A stretch of DNA of 64,000 nucleotides from Bacteroidota bacterium (GTDB lineage: Bacteria > Bacteroidota > Ignavibacteria > UBA10030 > UBA6906): assembly GCA_019637975.1 (NCBI GenBank), contig JAHBUR010000016.1:1-64000 (forward strand), in the 5' to 3' direction. The notes beneath the pieces were generated by a model, which saw only the letters and a program-made list of their open reading frames with translations, was not told where the DNA came from and did not search any database. Positions 8,626 through 16,867 of the stretch are shown here, piece by piece; the first letter of the stretch is position 1, and the number at the start of each line of letters is the position of its first letter. Made by a program: the position numbers and the translations under genes.

Positions 8626-8791
8626 AGTAACAACAGACCCCATTCTTACTTCGTTCTGAGCCCCACCTTGCAGGATGGCACCCGAATACACGTGCCGCCT
8701 TCCAAGGCGAACCGACTTCCCCCCCGAGCAGGCGTATCTTTACACCAGATGTACCAATCAACCATTCATCAATCATAAATCTGGTGTAATT

Positions 8792-9772
8792 ATGAAAACA
8801 CTACTCTTTGCGTTGGTTACGGCAGTACTTGCCGCGGCCACATTCACCTCCTGCGAAACTGTCGAGTGGAGCGAACCCGGCGCTTTGGTTCCTCTCACGG
8901 TGGACCAGGACCCCACGCTGCCCTCTATTTCCGTGAACGGCACACAGCTTCATGCCGAAACATACGGCAATCCGAACGACCAGATGATCATCGTTCTGCA
9001 CGGAGGTCCCGGATCGGACTACCGGAGCCTGCTCAACTGCAGCAGGTTTGCGGCGGACGGTTACTTTGTCGTGTTCTACGATCAACGCGGCTCGGGGCTG
9101 TCGAAGCGGCACGGCAAGGAAGTCTACACAAAGCAGGTATTTGTTGACGATCTTCGGGCTGTTATCAACCACTACAAGCAGCCGGGGCAGAAGGTAATTC
9201 TGATGGGGCTTTCCTGGGGGGCAATGCTGGCAACCGCGTACGTCAACGAACATCCTGCGGAAATAAGCGGAGTTGTTATGATGGAACCGGGAGGTTTCAT
9301 CTGGCGTGATGCCGAGGCGTATATCAAACGATGCAGATCGCTTGAACTGTTCGGCGAGACGAGCAACGATTATCTCTTCATCGATCAAATCGTGACCGGA
9401 CATGATCACAACGTGCTTGATTACAAGGCGGCCGTACAAGCTGCCGCTGATTTTGCAAAAGGCAACAAGGTGGGAAATCAGGGCCCGTCGCCGTTCTGGA
9501 GGATCGGGGCAGTATGCGCGTCGGCGTCGTTCGAATATGTGCATGCGCATCCGTTCGACTACACGACGAATCTGCAGCACTACACAACGCGGGTTCTGTT
9601 CATGTACAGCGAGCTGAACACAGCATACGGCAGAGCATATGCGGAGCATGTCTCCTCGGCATATCCGAATGTGCAGCTTGCCGAAGTGATGGGTACGGGG
9701 CACGAAATTCCGTACTTCGGCTGGGCGGGATTCTATCCCGTTGCCAAAGCGTACCTTGACTCAATCAGATAA
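8792..9772 (+). CDS. Lipoprotein alpha/beta hydrolase (S33 peptidase-like)
   Basis: Exported alpha/beta hydrolase resembling proline iminopeptidases. With ATG at 8792 (326 residues) a lipobox TFTSC puts the lipidated Cys at 21; an upstream in-frame ATG at 8675 would bury this signal and is unlikely. Oxyanion-hole motif HGGPG (70-74), YDQRGSG, nucleophile elbow GLSWGA with Ser141, and a C-terminal GTGHEIPYFGW likely carrying the catalytic His. It follows the AraC-type regulator and precedes a small barrel protein by 23 bp, so hydrolase and barrel are probably co-transcribed. The substrate (peptide or ester) cannot be read from sequence. Confidence 0.85.
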   Translation: MKTLLFALVTAVLAAATFTSCETVEWSEPGALVPLTVDQDPTLPSISVNGTQLHAETYGNPNDQMIIVLHGGPGSDYRSLLNCSRFAADGYFVVFYDQRGSGLSKRHGKEVYTKQVFVDDLRAVINHYKQPGQKVILMGLSWGAMLATAYVNEHPAEISGVVMMEPGGFIWRDAEAYIKRCRSLELFGETSNDYLFIDQIVTGHDHNVLDYKAAVQAAADFAKGNKVGNQGPSPFWRIGAVCASASFEYVHAHPFDYTTNLQHYTTRVLFMYSELNTAYGRAYAEHVSSAYPNVQLAEVMGTGHEIPYFGWAGFYPVAKAYLDSIR

Positions 9773-9795
9773 TCATACTCTAAAGGAATATCACC

Positions 9796-10461
9796 ATGAA
9801 AAAACTTGTTGCAGTAACAATCGTCATGCTCAGCGTTGTTCATTCCGGCTCGTCGCAGACCATCAACTGGAGATCGTTGGGCGAGGATCAACGCAACGTC
9901 ATCCAATTGAATGTTGGATTTGACTACGGCGTGACAGCTCAAGCCGTCTACGGCCGGGCGTTCACGTTCATCAGGCCGGTTATGGTAGGAGTGGATTTTT
10001 CGTTGCCGATGGGAGAGAATCTTGTCGACGACTTCAAAGCAAAACTCGGGGTGCAGATTGAAGTTGTTGAGATGGGAGGATTCTCTGCTACACTGCGAAT
10101 TTTTTCGATCTTCAGGCGATACGAGAATGAGTTGGTGAGAATCGTCAGTTTCGGGTCGGATTTGGGACTTGTGGCGGGATATTACAGTCCGACATGGCAC
10201 GTCGCCGGCGAATTCGGATTCGACAAATCCATCGTGTCGCATCTGAAACACTCCGACGTCATGCGAAGCTACTATCCGCGGATACGGGACGGCTGGTACA
10301 TTCCGTCGGGAGGGCATTTCTATTACGGCATACAGGCGGGCAAGACACTCGGGCAGAATCTCGACCTGACGCTGCGTGTTGGCGCAACCAATGCGCAACA
10401 CAGCGACGAAGAGGCCGCCGTGCCCTACTATCTTCAACTCGGATTGGGAATGAGGTTCTGA
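9796..10461 (+). CDS. Small outer-membrane beta-barrel-like protein
   Basis: Unrecognised 221-residue secreted protein. A signal peptide (MKKLVAVTIVMLSVVHSGSSQ) is followed by alternating hydrophobic/aromatic strands (VIQLNVGFDYGVTAQAVYGR, FYYGIQAGKTLGQNLDLTLR) and a final strand LQLGLGMRF ending in Phe, the usual outer-membrane barrel end. About eight to ten strands would fit the length. Probably co-transcribed with the hydrolase upstream and with the 31-codon frame that starts 14 bp downstream. Confidence 0.65.
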   Translation: MKKLVAVTIVMLSVVHSGSSQTINWRSLGEDQRNVIQLNVGFDYGVTAQAVYGRAFTFIRPVMVGVDFSLPMGENLVDDFKAKLGVQIEVVEMGGFSATLRIFSIFRRYENELVRIVSFGSDLGLVAGYYSPTWHVAGEFGFDKSIVSHLKHSDVMRSYYPRIRDGWYIPSGGHFYYGIQAGKTLGQNLDLTLRVGATNAQHSDEEAAVPYYLQLGLGMRF

Positions 10462-10474
10462 CCGGAACGATCAG

Positions 10475-10570
10475 ATGAGAAAGGTGATAGAGAAGTTGTT
10501 CTGGATAGCACTCGTGGTCATCAGCGTGTCTCTGTGGCTTGCGGCGATATGGCTGATGTTCCACGAGTGA
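10475..10570 (+). CDS. 31-residue single-span membrane peptide
   Basis: ATG at 10475, TGA at 10568-10570. The product is a short basic start (MRKVIEK), one hydrophobic helix (LFWIALVVISVSLWLAAIWLM) and a short FHE tail, the pattern of bacterial small membrane proteins. It begins 14 bp after the barrel gene stop, with GGAACG as a weak ribosome site. It matches no family I know. Positive-inside charge would put the N-terminus in the cytoplasm. Chance coding cannot be excluded. Confidence 0.45.
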   Translation: MRKVIEKLFWIALVVISVSLWLAAIWLMFHE

Positions 10571-10596
10571 GGGGGAAGGGGGGTGTCGCTTGTGTA

Positions 10597-10635
10597 CTGT
10601 CACTGCCCGCTGATTATCTGCATTTGCTGTGACAG
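10597..10635. repeat. CTGTCAC-N19-TTTGCTGTGAC element, second copy
   Basis: CTGTCAC (10597-10603), 19 bases, TTTGCTGTGAC (10623-10633). CTGTCAC/GTGACAG form a perfect 7-bp inverted repeat. It sits 19 bp beyond the stop of the minus-strand gene at 10655, as the first copy (6723-6759) sits next to the stop of the other minus-strand insert. There is no T-tract, so it is not a standard terminator. Confidence 0.5.
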
Positions 10636-10654
10636 CCGCGAAAACAGATTTACA

Positions 10655-11875
10655 TTAACTCGATCCCTTTGCCGCCTCTGCCTTTTTCCCAAAGATCATC
10701 GCAACGCCCCAGAAGATCACTCCAGCACCTGCAACGATCAAGGCAATCCTCGCGGGAATTGCAGCTATAGTCTCACCCCCTAAGACGCCCAAAGTGCTTG
10801 CAAGAATCCAATATCCAAACAGAGCGAAAGCAAAGAACTTCAGAGGCGGGGTCTGTTGCGCCCGGAATCGCCGCAAACCAAAATAGAATGGAACTGCAGC
10901 AATTGTAAATAGGACCGCAGATGGGATGGCACGTGATCCGTAATACACGACCCGATTAGATTCCGAAGAACTTGCGTAGGAGGATGGGCTGTGAGTACGT
11001 TCAGGAGGCATTGTCTCGTGAGCGGCAATCGATTGCTCGCCAGCATCACCATACGTCTTCAAGAAAGCTTTGCGCCATACATCAGGCTCAACTTTAGGGG
11101 CCGTACTTTGCGGGTTAGCTTCAAAAATCTTCCGAGTGGTTTCAAGAATCTCTTCGTCGGTAGAAGAGCTATGTTCCGGATGCATTGATCTAAATCGCTT
11201 TAACTTGCTCATAGCATACAAGGACTTCTCTCCAGTTTGCGCTGGCATTTCAACTTCAAACCCCGGAAGTAATTTAACACTACCGAGAACCTTGTTGGTA
11301 TTATTCCACCACCATTTATGGGCATCATATGAATCGACCGCAGAATTCTCGCCGACGATTCCTCCAGAAAAGAAGGAAGAGAACAAAACGAATCCGTCGC
11401 GCGAGAAAACTATCTCATGTCGTGCAATTCTAGAGGAGAAGGCTTTAGAGTTACCAATTTGATCTTTCACTAAAAAAAGGAGAGTAATCACATTACCATC
11501 CATTGAAGCCACTGTCGCGTCTTTTCTATTTATTTCCTTTAGCACTCTGAAGAACTCGACAGCATCGTCATGGGTGAAGGCATGGCCCGAGAATGCCTCC
11601 ACAAACAGAAGTGAATGCTCAGACTCCGAGACTGGAAATCTGTAGCTTAGAACCCCAACTGACCAAATTGTTGAGGTGATACCGGGAAGTTTAATCGGCC
11701 TCCACCCAGAAGGGATAGTAGATTGCCTATACCCGCCCCCCTTGATTTCATACCCCAATGGAAGCGTGAAAGACAAGTGACCTTCTTCAAAACGAACTTC
11801 GCGAGATAACTGAGCAACTGAATTCTGGCAGAATAAAAGGGTCATTAGTGTGAGCACAAAGAATGTAGATTTCAT
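10655..11875 (-). CDS. Unknown secreted/membrane protein with C-terminal helices
   Basis: Unrecognised, 406 residues from ATG at 11873-11875; an ATG at 11914 would overlap the preceding gene and hide the signal peptide. Signal peptide (MKSTFFVLTLMTLLFCQNSVAQ), a soluble region of about 290 residues with no familiar motif, then three likely membrane helices near the end (SAVLFTIAAVPFYFGL, FFAFALFGYWILASTLG, ARIALIVAGAGVIFWGVAM) and a basic tail. Transcribed with 11880-12485, whose stop lies 4 bp before this start. Base composition is visibly more A+T-rich than in the flanking plus-strand genes, suggesting recent acquisition. Confidence 0.6.
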   Translation of the reverse strand: MKSTFFVLTLMTLLFCQNSVAQLSREVRFEEGHLSFTLPLGYEIKGGGYRQSTIPSGWRPIKLPGITSTIWSVGVLSYRFPVSESEHSLLFVEAFSGHAFTHDDAVEFFRVLKEINRKDATVASMDGNVITLLFLVKDQIGNSKAFSSRIARHEIVFSRDGFVLFSSFFSGGIVGENSAVDSYDAHKWWWNNTNKVLGSVKLLPGFEVEMPAQTGEKSLYAMSKLKRFRSMHPEHSSSTDEEILETTRKIFEANPQSTAPKVEPDVWRKAFLKTYGDAGEQSIAAHETMPPERTHSPSSYASSSESNRVVYYGSRAIPSAVLFTIAAVPFYFGLRRFRAQQTPPLKFFAFALFGYWILASTLGVLGGETIAAIPARIALIVAGAGVIFWGVAMIFGKKAEAAKGSS

Positions 11876-11879
11876 GGAA

Positions 11880-12485
11880 TTAATGCTTTCTGAAAATGCG
11901 ATGAATGAGTGCATTGATGTTTAGACCGATTCCGAAAAAATTTGGCTTCAGTTCGATCAATTGATTGATTCCTAAACGTGAATTCTCAGTTTGCATCTTC
12001 TTGCCGATGAAATTCTCAAGTCTTGTAGCGAGGTTTTTCAAATCGAGCATTCCTGCGGCCATGTCTCGTGACTCGCAATACAATTTTTCGACTTTTCTAA
12101 AATCCGAGTTTTCATAATCCATCAAGTGTTGTGGATATTCACGATGCCACATTTGTCCCAGTTCTTGATTGATTCCCCTCGCCGTATCTCCGATGGACCT
12201 AAGCCGAGCAACATGATGACTTTGAATTTCCTGGGTAAGTTCTGAAACGACCTCCTGTATTTCGTTGGCTGCGCGATCATAAATACTCATACAATGCACT
12301 ATCAGATCCTTAAATCCAGCATACACATTGTCCCAGTAACCGCTTTGCTGTAATTCGTCACGTACGCCTTTCAATGTTTTGCAGGTTTCACGAAGAGAGT
12401 GAATCCACTGCTTCAGATCGCCAGACATTTCACTAAGTGTTTGGGAAGAGTAATCGGTATCCCCTGCCATCAATGACCTTACCAT
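11880..12485 (-). CDS. Unknown cytoplasmic helical protein
   Basis: Unrecognised, 201 residues from ATG at 12483-12485, chosen because AGAGG lies 6 bp upstream; an earlier in-frame start at 12584 would run over the promoter. No signal peptide. The sequence is almost wholly helical with heptad-like stretches (LKQWIHSLRETCKTLKGVRD; AANEIQEVVSELTQEIQ) and an amphipathic end. First gene of a two-gene minus-strand unit with the membrane protein 4 bp downstream; a soluble plus membrane pair of this sort may be a sensor/effector or defence pair, but nothing in the sequence proves it. Confidence 0.55.
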   Translation of the reverse strand: MVRSLMAGDTDYSSQTLSEMSGDLKQWIHSLRETCKTLKGVRDELQQSGYWDNVYAGFKDLIVHCMSIYDRAANEIQEVVSELTQEIQSHHVARLRSIGDTARGINQELGQMWHREYPQHLMDYENSDFRKVEKLYCESRDMAAGMLDLKNLATRLENFIGKKMQTENSRLGINQLIELKPNFFGIGLNINALIHRIFRKH

Positions 12486-12574
12486 ATTGATTCCTCTGAG
12501 TAAGCATTTGCGAAACCTAACGGACTGCGGTATGGTATGAATATGCAGGATCCCGCCGCACTTGAACTCCCCCA

Positions 12575-12603
12575 ACTCTACCAAATCCCACCAAAAAAGT
12601 CAA
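12575..12603 (-). promoter_or_regulatory. Promoter of the two-gene insert, shared with 7425-7453
   Basis: On the minus strand: TTGACT, 17-bp spacer ending GGTGGGATTTGG, TAGAGT. It matches the promoter of the unknown gene at 6760-7389 in both hexamers and the 12 adjoining bases. Leader of about 80 nt to the ATG at 12485. Confidence 0.6.
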
Positions 12604-12709
12604 TGCTGGAGGCCACGTCGGCATGCCCGAAAAAGCTACTCTCCCCCAACTTTCTTATCTTTAGACAACGGTTTTTCATCTCCAATTCATAGCTGAAAGA
12701 AATACGTCC

Positions 12710-13696
12710 ATGATGCCCTCGGAATTAATGAACAGCATACATCTCAAAGCAAAATCCCTCAAGAAATCCATCGTTCTGCCCGATGCAACGGATGAACGCG
12801 CCATTCAGGCGGCGCGGATTCTTCTCGATAAGGGGCTCGTTGCCCCCATTCTCATCGGTGATGCGGGCGCTATCGAAGAGCAGGCGAAGAAGGCGAATAC
12901 GCAGCTCGGCGGCATTCGCGTGATTGATCCGAAAAAGTCGGAAAAGCTGAGCGACTTCTCCCACATCTTCTTCAATATCCGCAAGGAGAAGGGAATCACG
13001 TTTGAAGAAGCGCAGAAGGCAATGACCAACCCGCTCTACTTCGGCGCCATGATGGTGCGTGAAGGCATGGCCGATGGCAGCGTTGCCGGTTCGCTTTCCA
13101 CCACGGGCGACGTGTTGCGTGCCGCCATTCAGGTGATCGGGCTGGCGGATGGAATCACGATCGTCTCCAGCTTTTTCCTGATGGTATTTCCGCATCAGGT
13201 GTTCTCGTTTGCCGATTGCGCCGTTGTGCCCGACCCGACCCCCGAGCAACTTGCTGACATCGCTGCCTCGACTGCCGATAATCACAAGAAACTCACCGGC
13301 GAGGAGCCGCGTGTTGCCATGCTTTCGTTCTCCACAAAAGGGAGTGCGAGCCACCCGCTCGTCGAGAAAGTACAGCAGGCAACGGCGATTCTCAAGAAGA
13401 AGCGCGCCGATTTAGTGGTTGATGGAGAGTTGCAACTCGATACGGCAATTGTTCCGAAGGTGGCACAAAGCAAAGCGCCCGGCTCGCCCATCGGCGGGCG
13501 CGCAAATGTGCTGGTCTTCCCGGACCTGAATGCTGGGAACATCGGCTACAAGTTGGCGCAGCGGTTAGGCGGAGCGGAGGCAATCGGCCCGGTGGTGCAG
13601 GGATTGCGCAAGCCCGCATTCGATCTCTCCCGCGGCTGCAGCGTTGACGACATTGTGAATGTCGCGGCGATCAACGCGGTGGTGGGGACTGTCTGA
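12710..13696 (+). CDS. pta: Phosphate acetyltransferase
   Basis: Interconverts acetyl-CoA and acetyl phosphate. The 328 residues match the short, single-domain Pta form (no N-terminal DRTGG domain). Typical stretches are [77 protein letters not shown] and [20 protein letters not shown], ending [18 protein letters not shown] phosphate butyryltransferase relative is possible, but the DGELQLD and FPDLNAGNI motifs favour Pta. No acetate kinase gene is adjacent; the gene stands alone between an accessory region and the expansin pair. The ATG at 12728 is an alternative start. Confidence 0.92.
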   Translation: MMPSELMNSIHLKAKSLKKSIVLPDATDERAIQAARILLDKGLVAPILIGDAGAIEEQAKKANTQLGGIRVIDPKKSEKLSDFSHIFFNIRKEKGITFEEAQKAMTNPLYFGAMMVREGMADGSVAGSLSTTGDVLRAAIQVIGLADGITIVSSFFLMVFPHQVFSFADCAVVPDPTPEQLADIAASTADNHKKLTGEEPRVAMLSFSTKGSASHPLVEKVQQATAILKKKRADLVVDGELQLDTAIVPKVAQSKAPGSPIGGRANVLVFPDLNAGNIGYKLAQRLGGAEAIGPVVQGLRKPAFDLSRGCSVDDIVNVAAINAVVGTV

Positions 13697-13715
13697 AATT
13701 GATTTAACTTGGAGA

Positions 13716-13744
13716 TTGTCACTGCGGTTTTTACTTTGTAGCGT
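13716..13744 (+). promoter_or_regulatory. Probable promoter of the expansin genes
   Basis: TTGTCA (13716-13721), 17-bp spacer ending TTTG, TAGCGT (13739-13744). An ACCGGAGGGGAG ribosome site follows before ATG 13772. The -10 is weak but the spacing and the TTTG match other promoters in the window. Confidence 0.45.
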
Positions 13745-13771
13745 CGATTTATCACTTACCGGAGGGGAGAT

Positions 13772-14491
13772 ATGAAGGGAATTCAGTTATTGCTCGTGTT
13801 GCTGATTGTTCTTTCGCAATTTCATTGCACCGACAAAGCCGTCACATCGAAAGATCCTGAACAGATTCTGCATGATTGTTCCGACCCGCCCGTGGTACGT
13901 ACCGGTGAAGCGACCTACTACACGTGGGCAAACGGCGGGGGCAACTGCATGTTCGACCCGACGCCGAACGATCTGATGGTTGCGGCGATGAATGCCGCGG
14001 ACTATGCAGGTTCGGCGGTATGCGGCTCGAGCGTTACGATTACGGGCCCGAGCGGACAAGTCACGGTGCGCATCGTTGACCAGTGCGGCGATTGTCCGCC
14101 AGGAAACATTGATCTGAGTCCGGCGGCATTTTCGCGTATCGCCGACATTTCACTCGGGCGTGTGCCGATTACGTGGCGGTACGTCCCGACAGCGGTGTTG
14201 GGAAACATCATCTACCATTTCAAAGATGGCAGCAACCAATGGTGGACTGCGGTACAAATCCGCAACCACCGCTATCCGATTGCGCGGGTTGAGTACAAGA
14301 CGCAGGGGGGGACATTCAAATCTGTAAACCGGACTGACTACAACTATTTCGTCGAGTCAAGCGGAATGGGACCCGGGCCCTTTACATTTCGCGTAACCGA
14401 TATTTACGGTCACGTGTTGGTGGATAGCGCGATTGTTCATCGCGAGAATCAGGATGTGCCGGGGAGCGGACAGTTTCCACCGTGTAATTAG
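13772..14491 (+). CDS. Bacterial expansin (EXLX1-like), first of a tandem pair
   Basis: Non-hydrolytic wall-loosening protein that binds cellulose/peptidoglycan. The 239 residues open with a signal peptide and a Cys (SQFHC) that may be lipidated. Domain 1 is a six-stranded double-psi barrel: GEATYYTWANGGGNCMFDP, the Asp-bearing VRIVDQC, and NIDLSPAAFSRIA holding the second conserved Asp. Domain 2 (CBM63-like) has the paired surface tryptophans in GSNQWWTAVQIRNHRYPIA and YNYFVESSG. Layout and key residues agree with Bacillus subtilis EXLX1. Four extra cysteines (NC, VCG, CGDC) suggest disulfides. A paralogue follows 63 bp downstream. Expansins are rare outside plant-associated bacteria and fungi. 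Confidence 0.9.
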   Translation: MKGIQLLLVLLIVLSQFHCTDKAVTSKDPEQILHDCSDPPVVRTGEATYYTWANGGGNCMFDPTPNDLMVAAMNAADYAGSAVCGSSVTITGPSGQVTVRIVDQCGDCPPGNIDLSPAAFSRIADISLGRVPITWRYVPTAVLGNIIYHFKDGSNQWWTAVQIRNHRYPIARVEYKTQGGTFKSVNRTDYNYFVESSGMGPGPFTFRVTDIYGHVLVDSAIVHRENQDVPGSGQFPPCN

Positions 14492-14554
14492 AACGGGAAT
14501 CGCTCAGCGAAGCAAGTTGTAATGAAAACTGATGAATGAATTGAGGAGGGGATT

Positions 14555-15340
14555 ATGAAATCGCGTATTTGTGTGGTTCTTTTCTTATTTGTGATTGTTG
14601 GCTGCTCCGATTTGACCGACGCCGTGAAGCCTCAAGCGGTTGGTGAGCATGTTGTGAAGCAAGAGAGCTTCGGCGAGCTGGAAGATTCCTTGGCTCTGAT
14701 TGATGCGTTGGGAATACGATGCGACACGCCCTTGCGCACCGGCTATGCCACATACTATATCGAGGCAAACGGGGGAGGCAATTGTCTCTTCGACCCGACG
14801 CCGAACGATTTGCTGGTCGGCGCGATGAATTCCATTGACTACGCCAACTCCGATATTTGCGGCGCGACGGTGATGGTGTGGGGCCCGAAGGGCAGTGTTG
14901 TTGTCCGCATCGTTGACCAATGCAGCGGTTGCTCGGAAGGCTCCATAGACTTGAGTCCGTTGGCGTTTTCCCGCATTGCCGATCTTCCGTTGGGGATTGT
15001 GCCCATCAAATGGAAACTCATTGCTGCGCGGGTGCAAGGAAACATCAGCTACCGGTTCAAGGACGGCAGCAATCAATGGTGGACTGCGGTGCAGATACGG
15101 AATCACCGCTATCCGATTGCGCGGCTGGAATACCTCTCCGGCGGAAATTGGATAAACGTGCAGCGTCTCAGCTACAACTATTTTGTCGAATCAAGCGGAA
15201 TGGGCCCCGGCCCGTACACATTTCGTGTGACCGATCTGTTCGGCCATGTCCTGGTGGACAATGGAATCGCGCATATCGAGAACGGAAGCGCGCCGGGAGC
15301 GCGGCAATTTCCGTTGTGTACTGTTGTGAAGGAGTTCTGA
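14555..15340 (+). CDS. Bacterial expansin (EXLX1-like), second of a tandem pair
   Basis: Paralogue of the gene just upstream, 261 residues, with a clearer lipobox (FVIVGC, Cys17) and a longer linker before domain 1. Domain 1: GYATYYIEANGGGNCLFDP, VVRIVDQCSGC, SIDLSPLAFSRIA. Domain 2: GSNQWWTAVQIRNHRYPIAR with the two binding tryptophans, then YNYFVESSGMGPGPYTFRVTD. Closely similar to copy one throughout both domains, so a local duplication followed by divergence of the signal and linker. Ribosome site GAGGAGGGG before the ATG. Probably anchored to the outer membrane as a lipoprotein, with copy one either anchored or secreted. Confidence 0.9.
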   Translation: MKSRICVVLFLFVIVGCSDLTDAVKPQAVGEHVVKQESFGELEDSLALIDALGIRCDTPLRTGYATYYIEANGGGNCLFDPTPNDLLVGAMNSIDYANSDICGATVMVWGPKGSVVVRIVDQCSGCSEGSIDLSPLAFSRIADLPLGIVPIKWKLIAARVQGNISYRFKDGSNQWWTAVQIRNHRYPIARLEYLSGGNWINVQRLSYNYFVESSGMGPGPYTFRVTDLFGHVLVDNGIAHIENGSAPGARQFPLCTVVKEF

Positions 15341-15388
15341 GAAATACAATTCTTGCGAAAAACAATCACGCGAAAATCCGGATACCCT

Positions 15389-16321
15389 ATGCGATCAGAA
15401 AACTTCTGGGTTCTGCTTTGTGCTTGCACAGCAGCCATTCTGCTTACTTCATGCGCCTCACAATCGGTGTACATGCAAAATCTTACCTCCGACGGCACGA
15501 TGGTAAAGCCGCCGCTCTTCATGACGGATAATCCGCAAGAGGGAGATGTACGCGTTGTTCCGAAAGTGGCAGTTGCCGCACGGCAGACTCTCGTCGGAAG
15601 GGCGCACGAACACTCCAACGTGAACGACAGCGGCGTGTTTCAGGTGGATACGGTAACGCAAAACGGCACAACGCAATACTTCGAGAGGGCGGGCGTGAAC
15701 AAGAATTCTTTTCAGGGAAGGAGTTTCCGCTGGGAGCCGCCGAGGGTAACGGCATCGGTGGATTTCGAGTACTTCGTGACGAAGACATTCTCCGTTGTTG
15801 CGGGGGCGAACTATTCGTCAGGGTCTACGCGAAGTTTTCTCGGCGCGGCCGGCGGAGTCGGGTTTTCGTTCGAGAGCCGAAACCTCGGACTGCGTATCGA
15901 TCTCGGCGCGCATTGGAGTTCGGTTGCGTACACCGTTGACTACGTCGTTGCAACGAAGCTGTTTGGAGAATCGGATCAGCGGGTTGAGTTCTTCCGCGAG
16001 TCGGGGAAATCATCCTACCTGAATTCGTACGGCGCATTCACGCTCAACACAAAATACAAGTCGTCGCCTGTTCAGGGCTTTCTGCAACTCGGTATTAACC
16101 GGCAGACATTGGTTGAGATCGAGCGGCGGACATCGTTCGTCGGCAGCTCCGTGGTGTTGCAGTCTGCATCGTTCTTCATTGTAACACCGGGGGTATTCTT
16201 TCATGTTGCCCGCGGGACAAGAGTTGTTGCAGGGATACACTTGGCCGATGAGACGGAGTTGCTTGAAGCCGATCCCGGAGTGTTGCTCTCGCCGTTTCTG
16301 CAGATAGAAATCGGGCTTTGA
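15389..16321 (+). CDS. Outer-membrane lipoprotein, barrel-like
   Basis: Not assigned to a family. From ATG 15389 the product has 310 residues with lipobox ILLTSC (Cys22); a TTG at 15353 would displace the signal. The body has alternating strands (VTASVDFEYFVTKTFSVVAG, LGLRIDLGAHWSSVAYTVDY, GFLQLGINRQTLVEIERRTS) and ends in LQIEIGL, resembling an outer-membrane barrel of about 12 strands, odd for a lipoprotein. It starts 48 bp after the second expansin on the same strand, so may be co-expressed with the pair. Confidence 0.65.
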   Translation: MRSENFWVLLCACTAAILLTSCASQSVYMQNLTSDGTMVKPPLFMTDNPQEGDVRVVPKVAVAARQTLVGRAHEHSNVNDSGVFQVDTVTQNGTTQYFERAGVNKNSFQGRSFRWEPPRVTASVDFEYFVTKTFSVVAGANYSSGSTRSFLGAAGGVGFSFESRNLGLRIDLGAHWSSVAYTVDYVVATKLFGESDQRVEFFRESGKSSYLNSYGAFTLNTKYKSSPVQGFLQLGINRQTLVEIERRTSFVGSSVVLQSASFFIVTPGVFFHVARGTRVVAGIHLADETELLEADPGVLLSPFLQIEIGL

Positions 16322-16384
16322 TGTATAGAAAGCGGCAGTTCTTTGCTTTCCGTGCAGATGTTTATCCGAATTCCCCGAAAAAGC

Positions 16385-16414
16385 TTGACAGAATACGGGA
16401 AAAAATCGTATGTT
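16385..16414 (+). promoter_or_regulatory. Probable promoter of the first TonB/metal locus
   Basis: TTGACA (16385-16390), 18-bp spacer, TATGTT (16409-16414). Transcription would begin near 16421, downstream of the candidate start codons at 16318 and 16417, which supports ATG 16435 as the real start of the next gene. Confidence 0.55.
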
Positions 16415-16434
16415 CAATGCGTACGAAACAGATC

Positions 16435-16770
16435 ATGAACAAAACCACTCGACATAGAGTCGCCATACTTCTGCTGCTCGTGTATGTGCCGGTTCTCCTC
16501 ACTATGGACCTGTGGCACAACCACGTGATTGTGCTTCCCGGCGTAACGGCAGAAGTTGCCGCTTCAACGGTGGCGAAGGGTGTGACTCTCTCACATGACG
16601 GTTTTTGCGCGTCGTGTCTCTTTGCGACGGGGCATTTGTTTGAGAATGTCTCGCCGGTGCTGGCACTCAGTTGTCAGTTCAGCGTCGTACTCTCTTCCCA
16701 ACAGCCGCCACTTTCTCCTTCAAACAGGCTCGAATCCGCACGGGCTCCTCCATCCTGTCTCCATTCCTAA
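16435..16770 (+). CDS. Small Cys/His membrane protein (DUF2946-like)
   Basis: 111 residues from ATG 16435, placed after the promoter at 16385-16414. One N-terminal membrane/signal helix (VAILLLLVYVPVLLTMDL), then DLWHNHVIVLPG and GFCASCLFATGH: two His and a CxxC-x5-H cluster suited to metal binding, followed by a Ser/Pro-rich tail. Size, topology and the HxH/CxxC pattern resemble DUF2946-type proteins that accompany copper and other metal genes. It precedes a TonB receptor and a lipoprotein on the same strand, probably as one unit. The family call is tentative. Confidence 0.55.
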   Translation: MNKTTRHRVAILLLLVYVPVLLTMDLWHNHVIVLPGVTAEVAASTVAKGVTLSHDGFCASCLFATGHLFENVSPVLALSCQFSVVLSSQQPPLSPSNRLESARAPPSCLHS

Positions 16771-16867
16771 TCTCACGTTTGTAAAAGCAAATCCTTTTTG
16801 TTTTGCAGACGGCATGTCGTAGCGTGCCGATCTGCATTGCAAGCTGTTTTTAACCAACTTGAATGTG

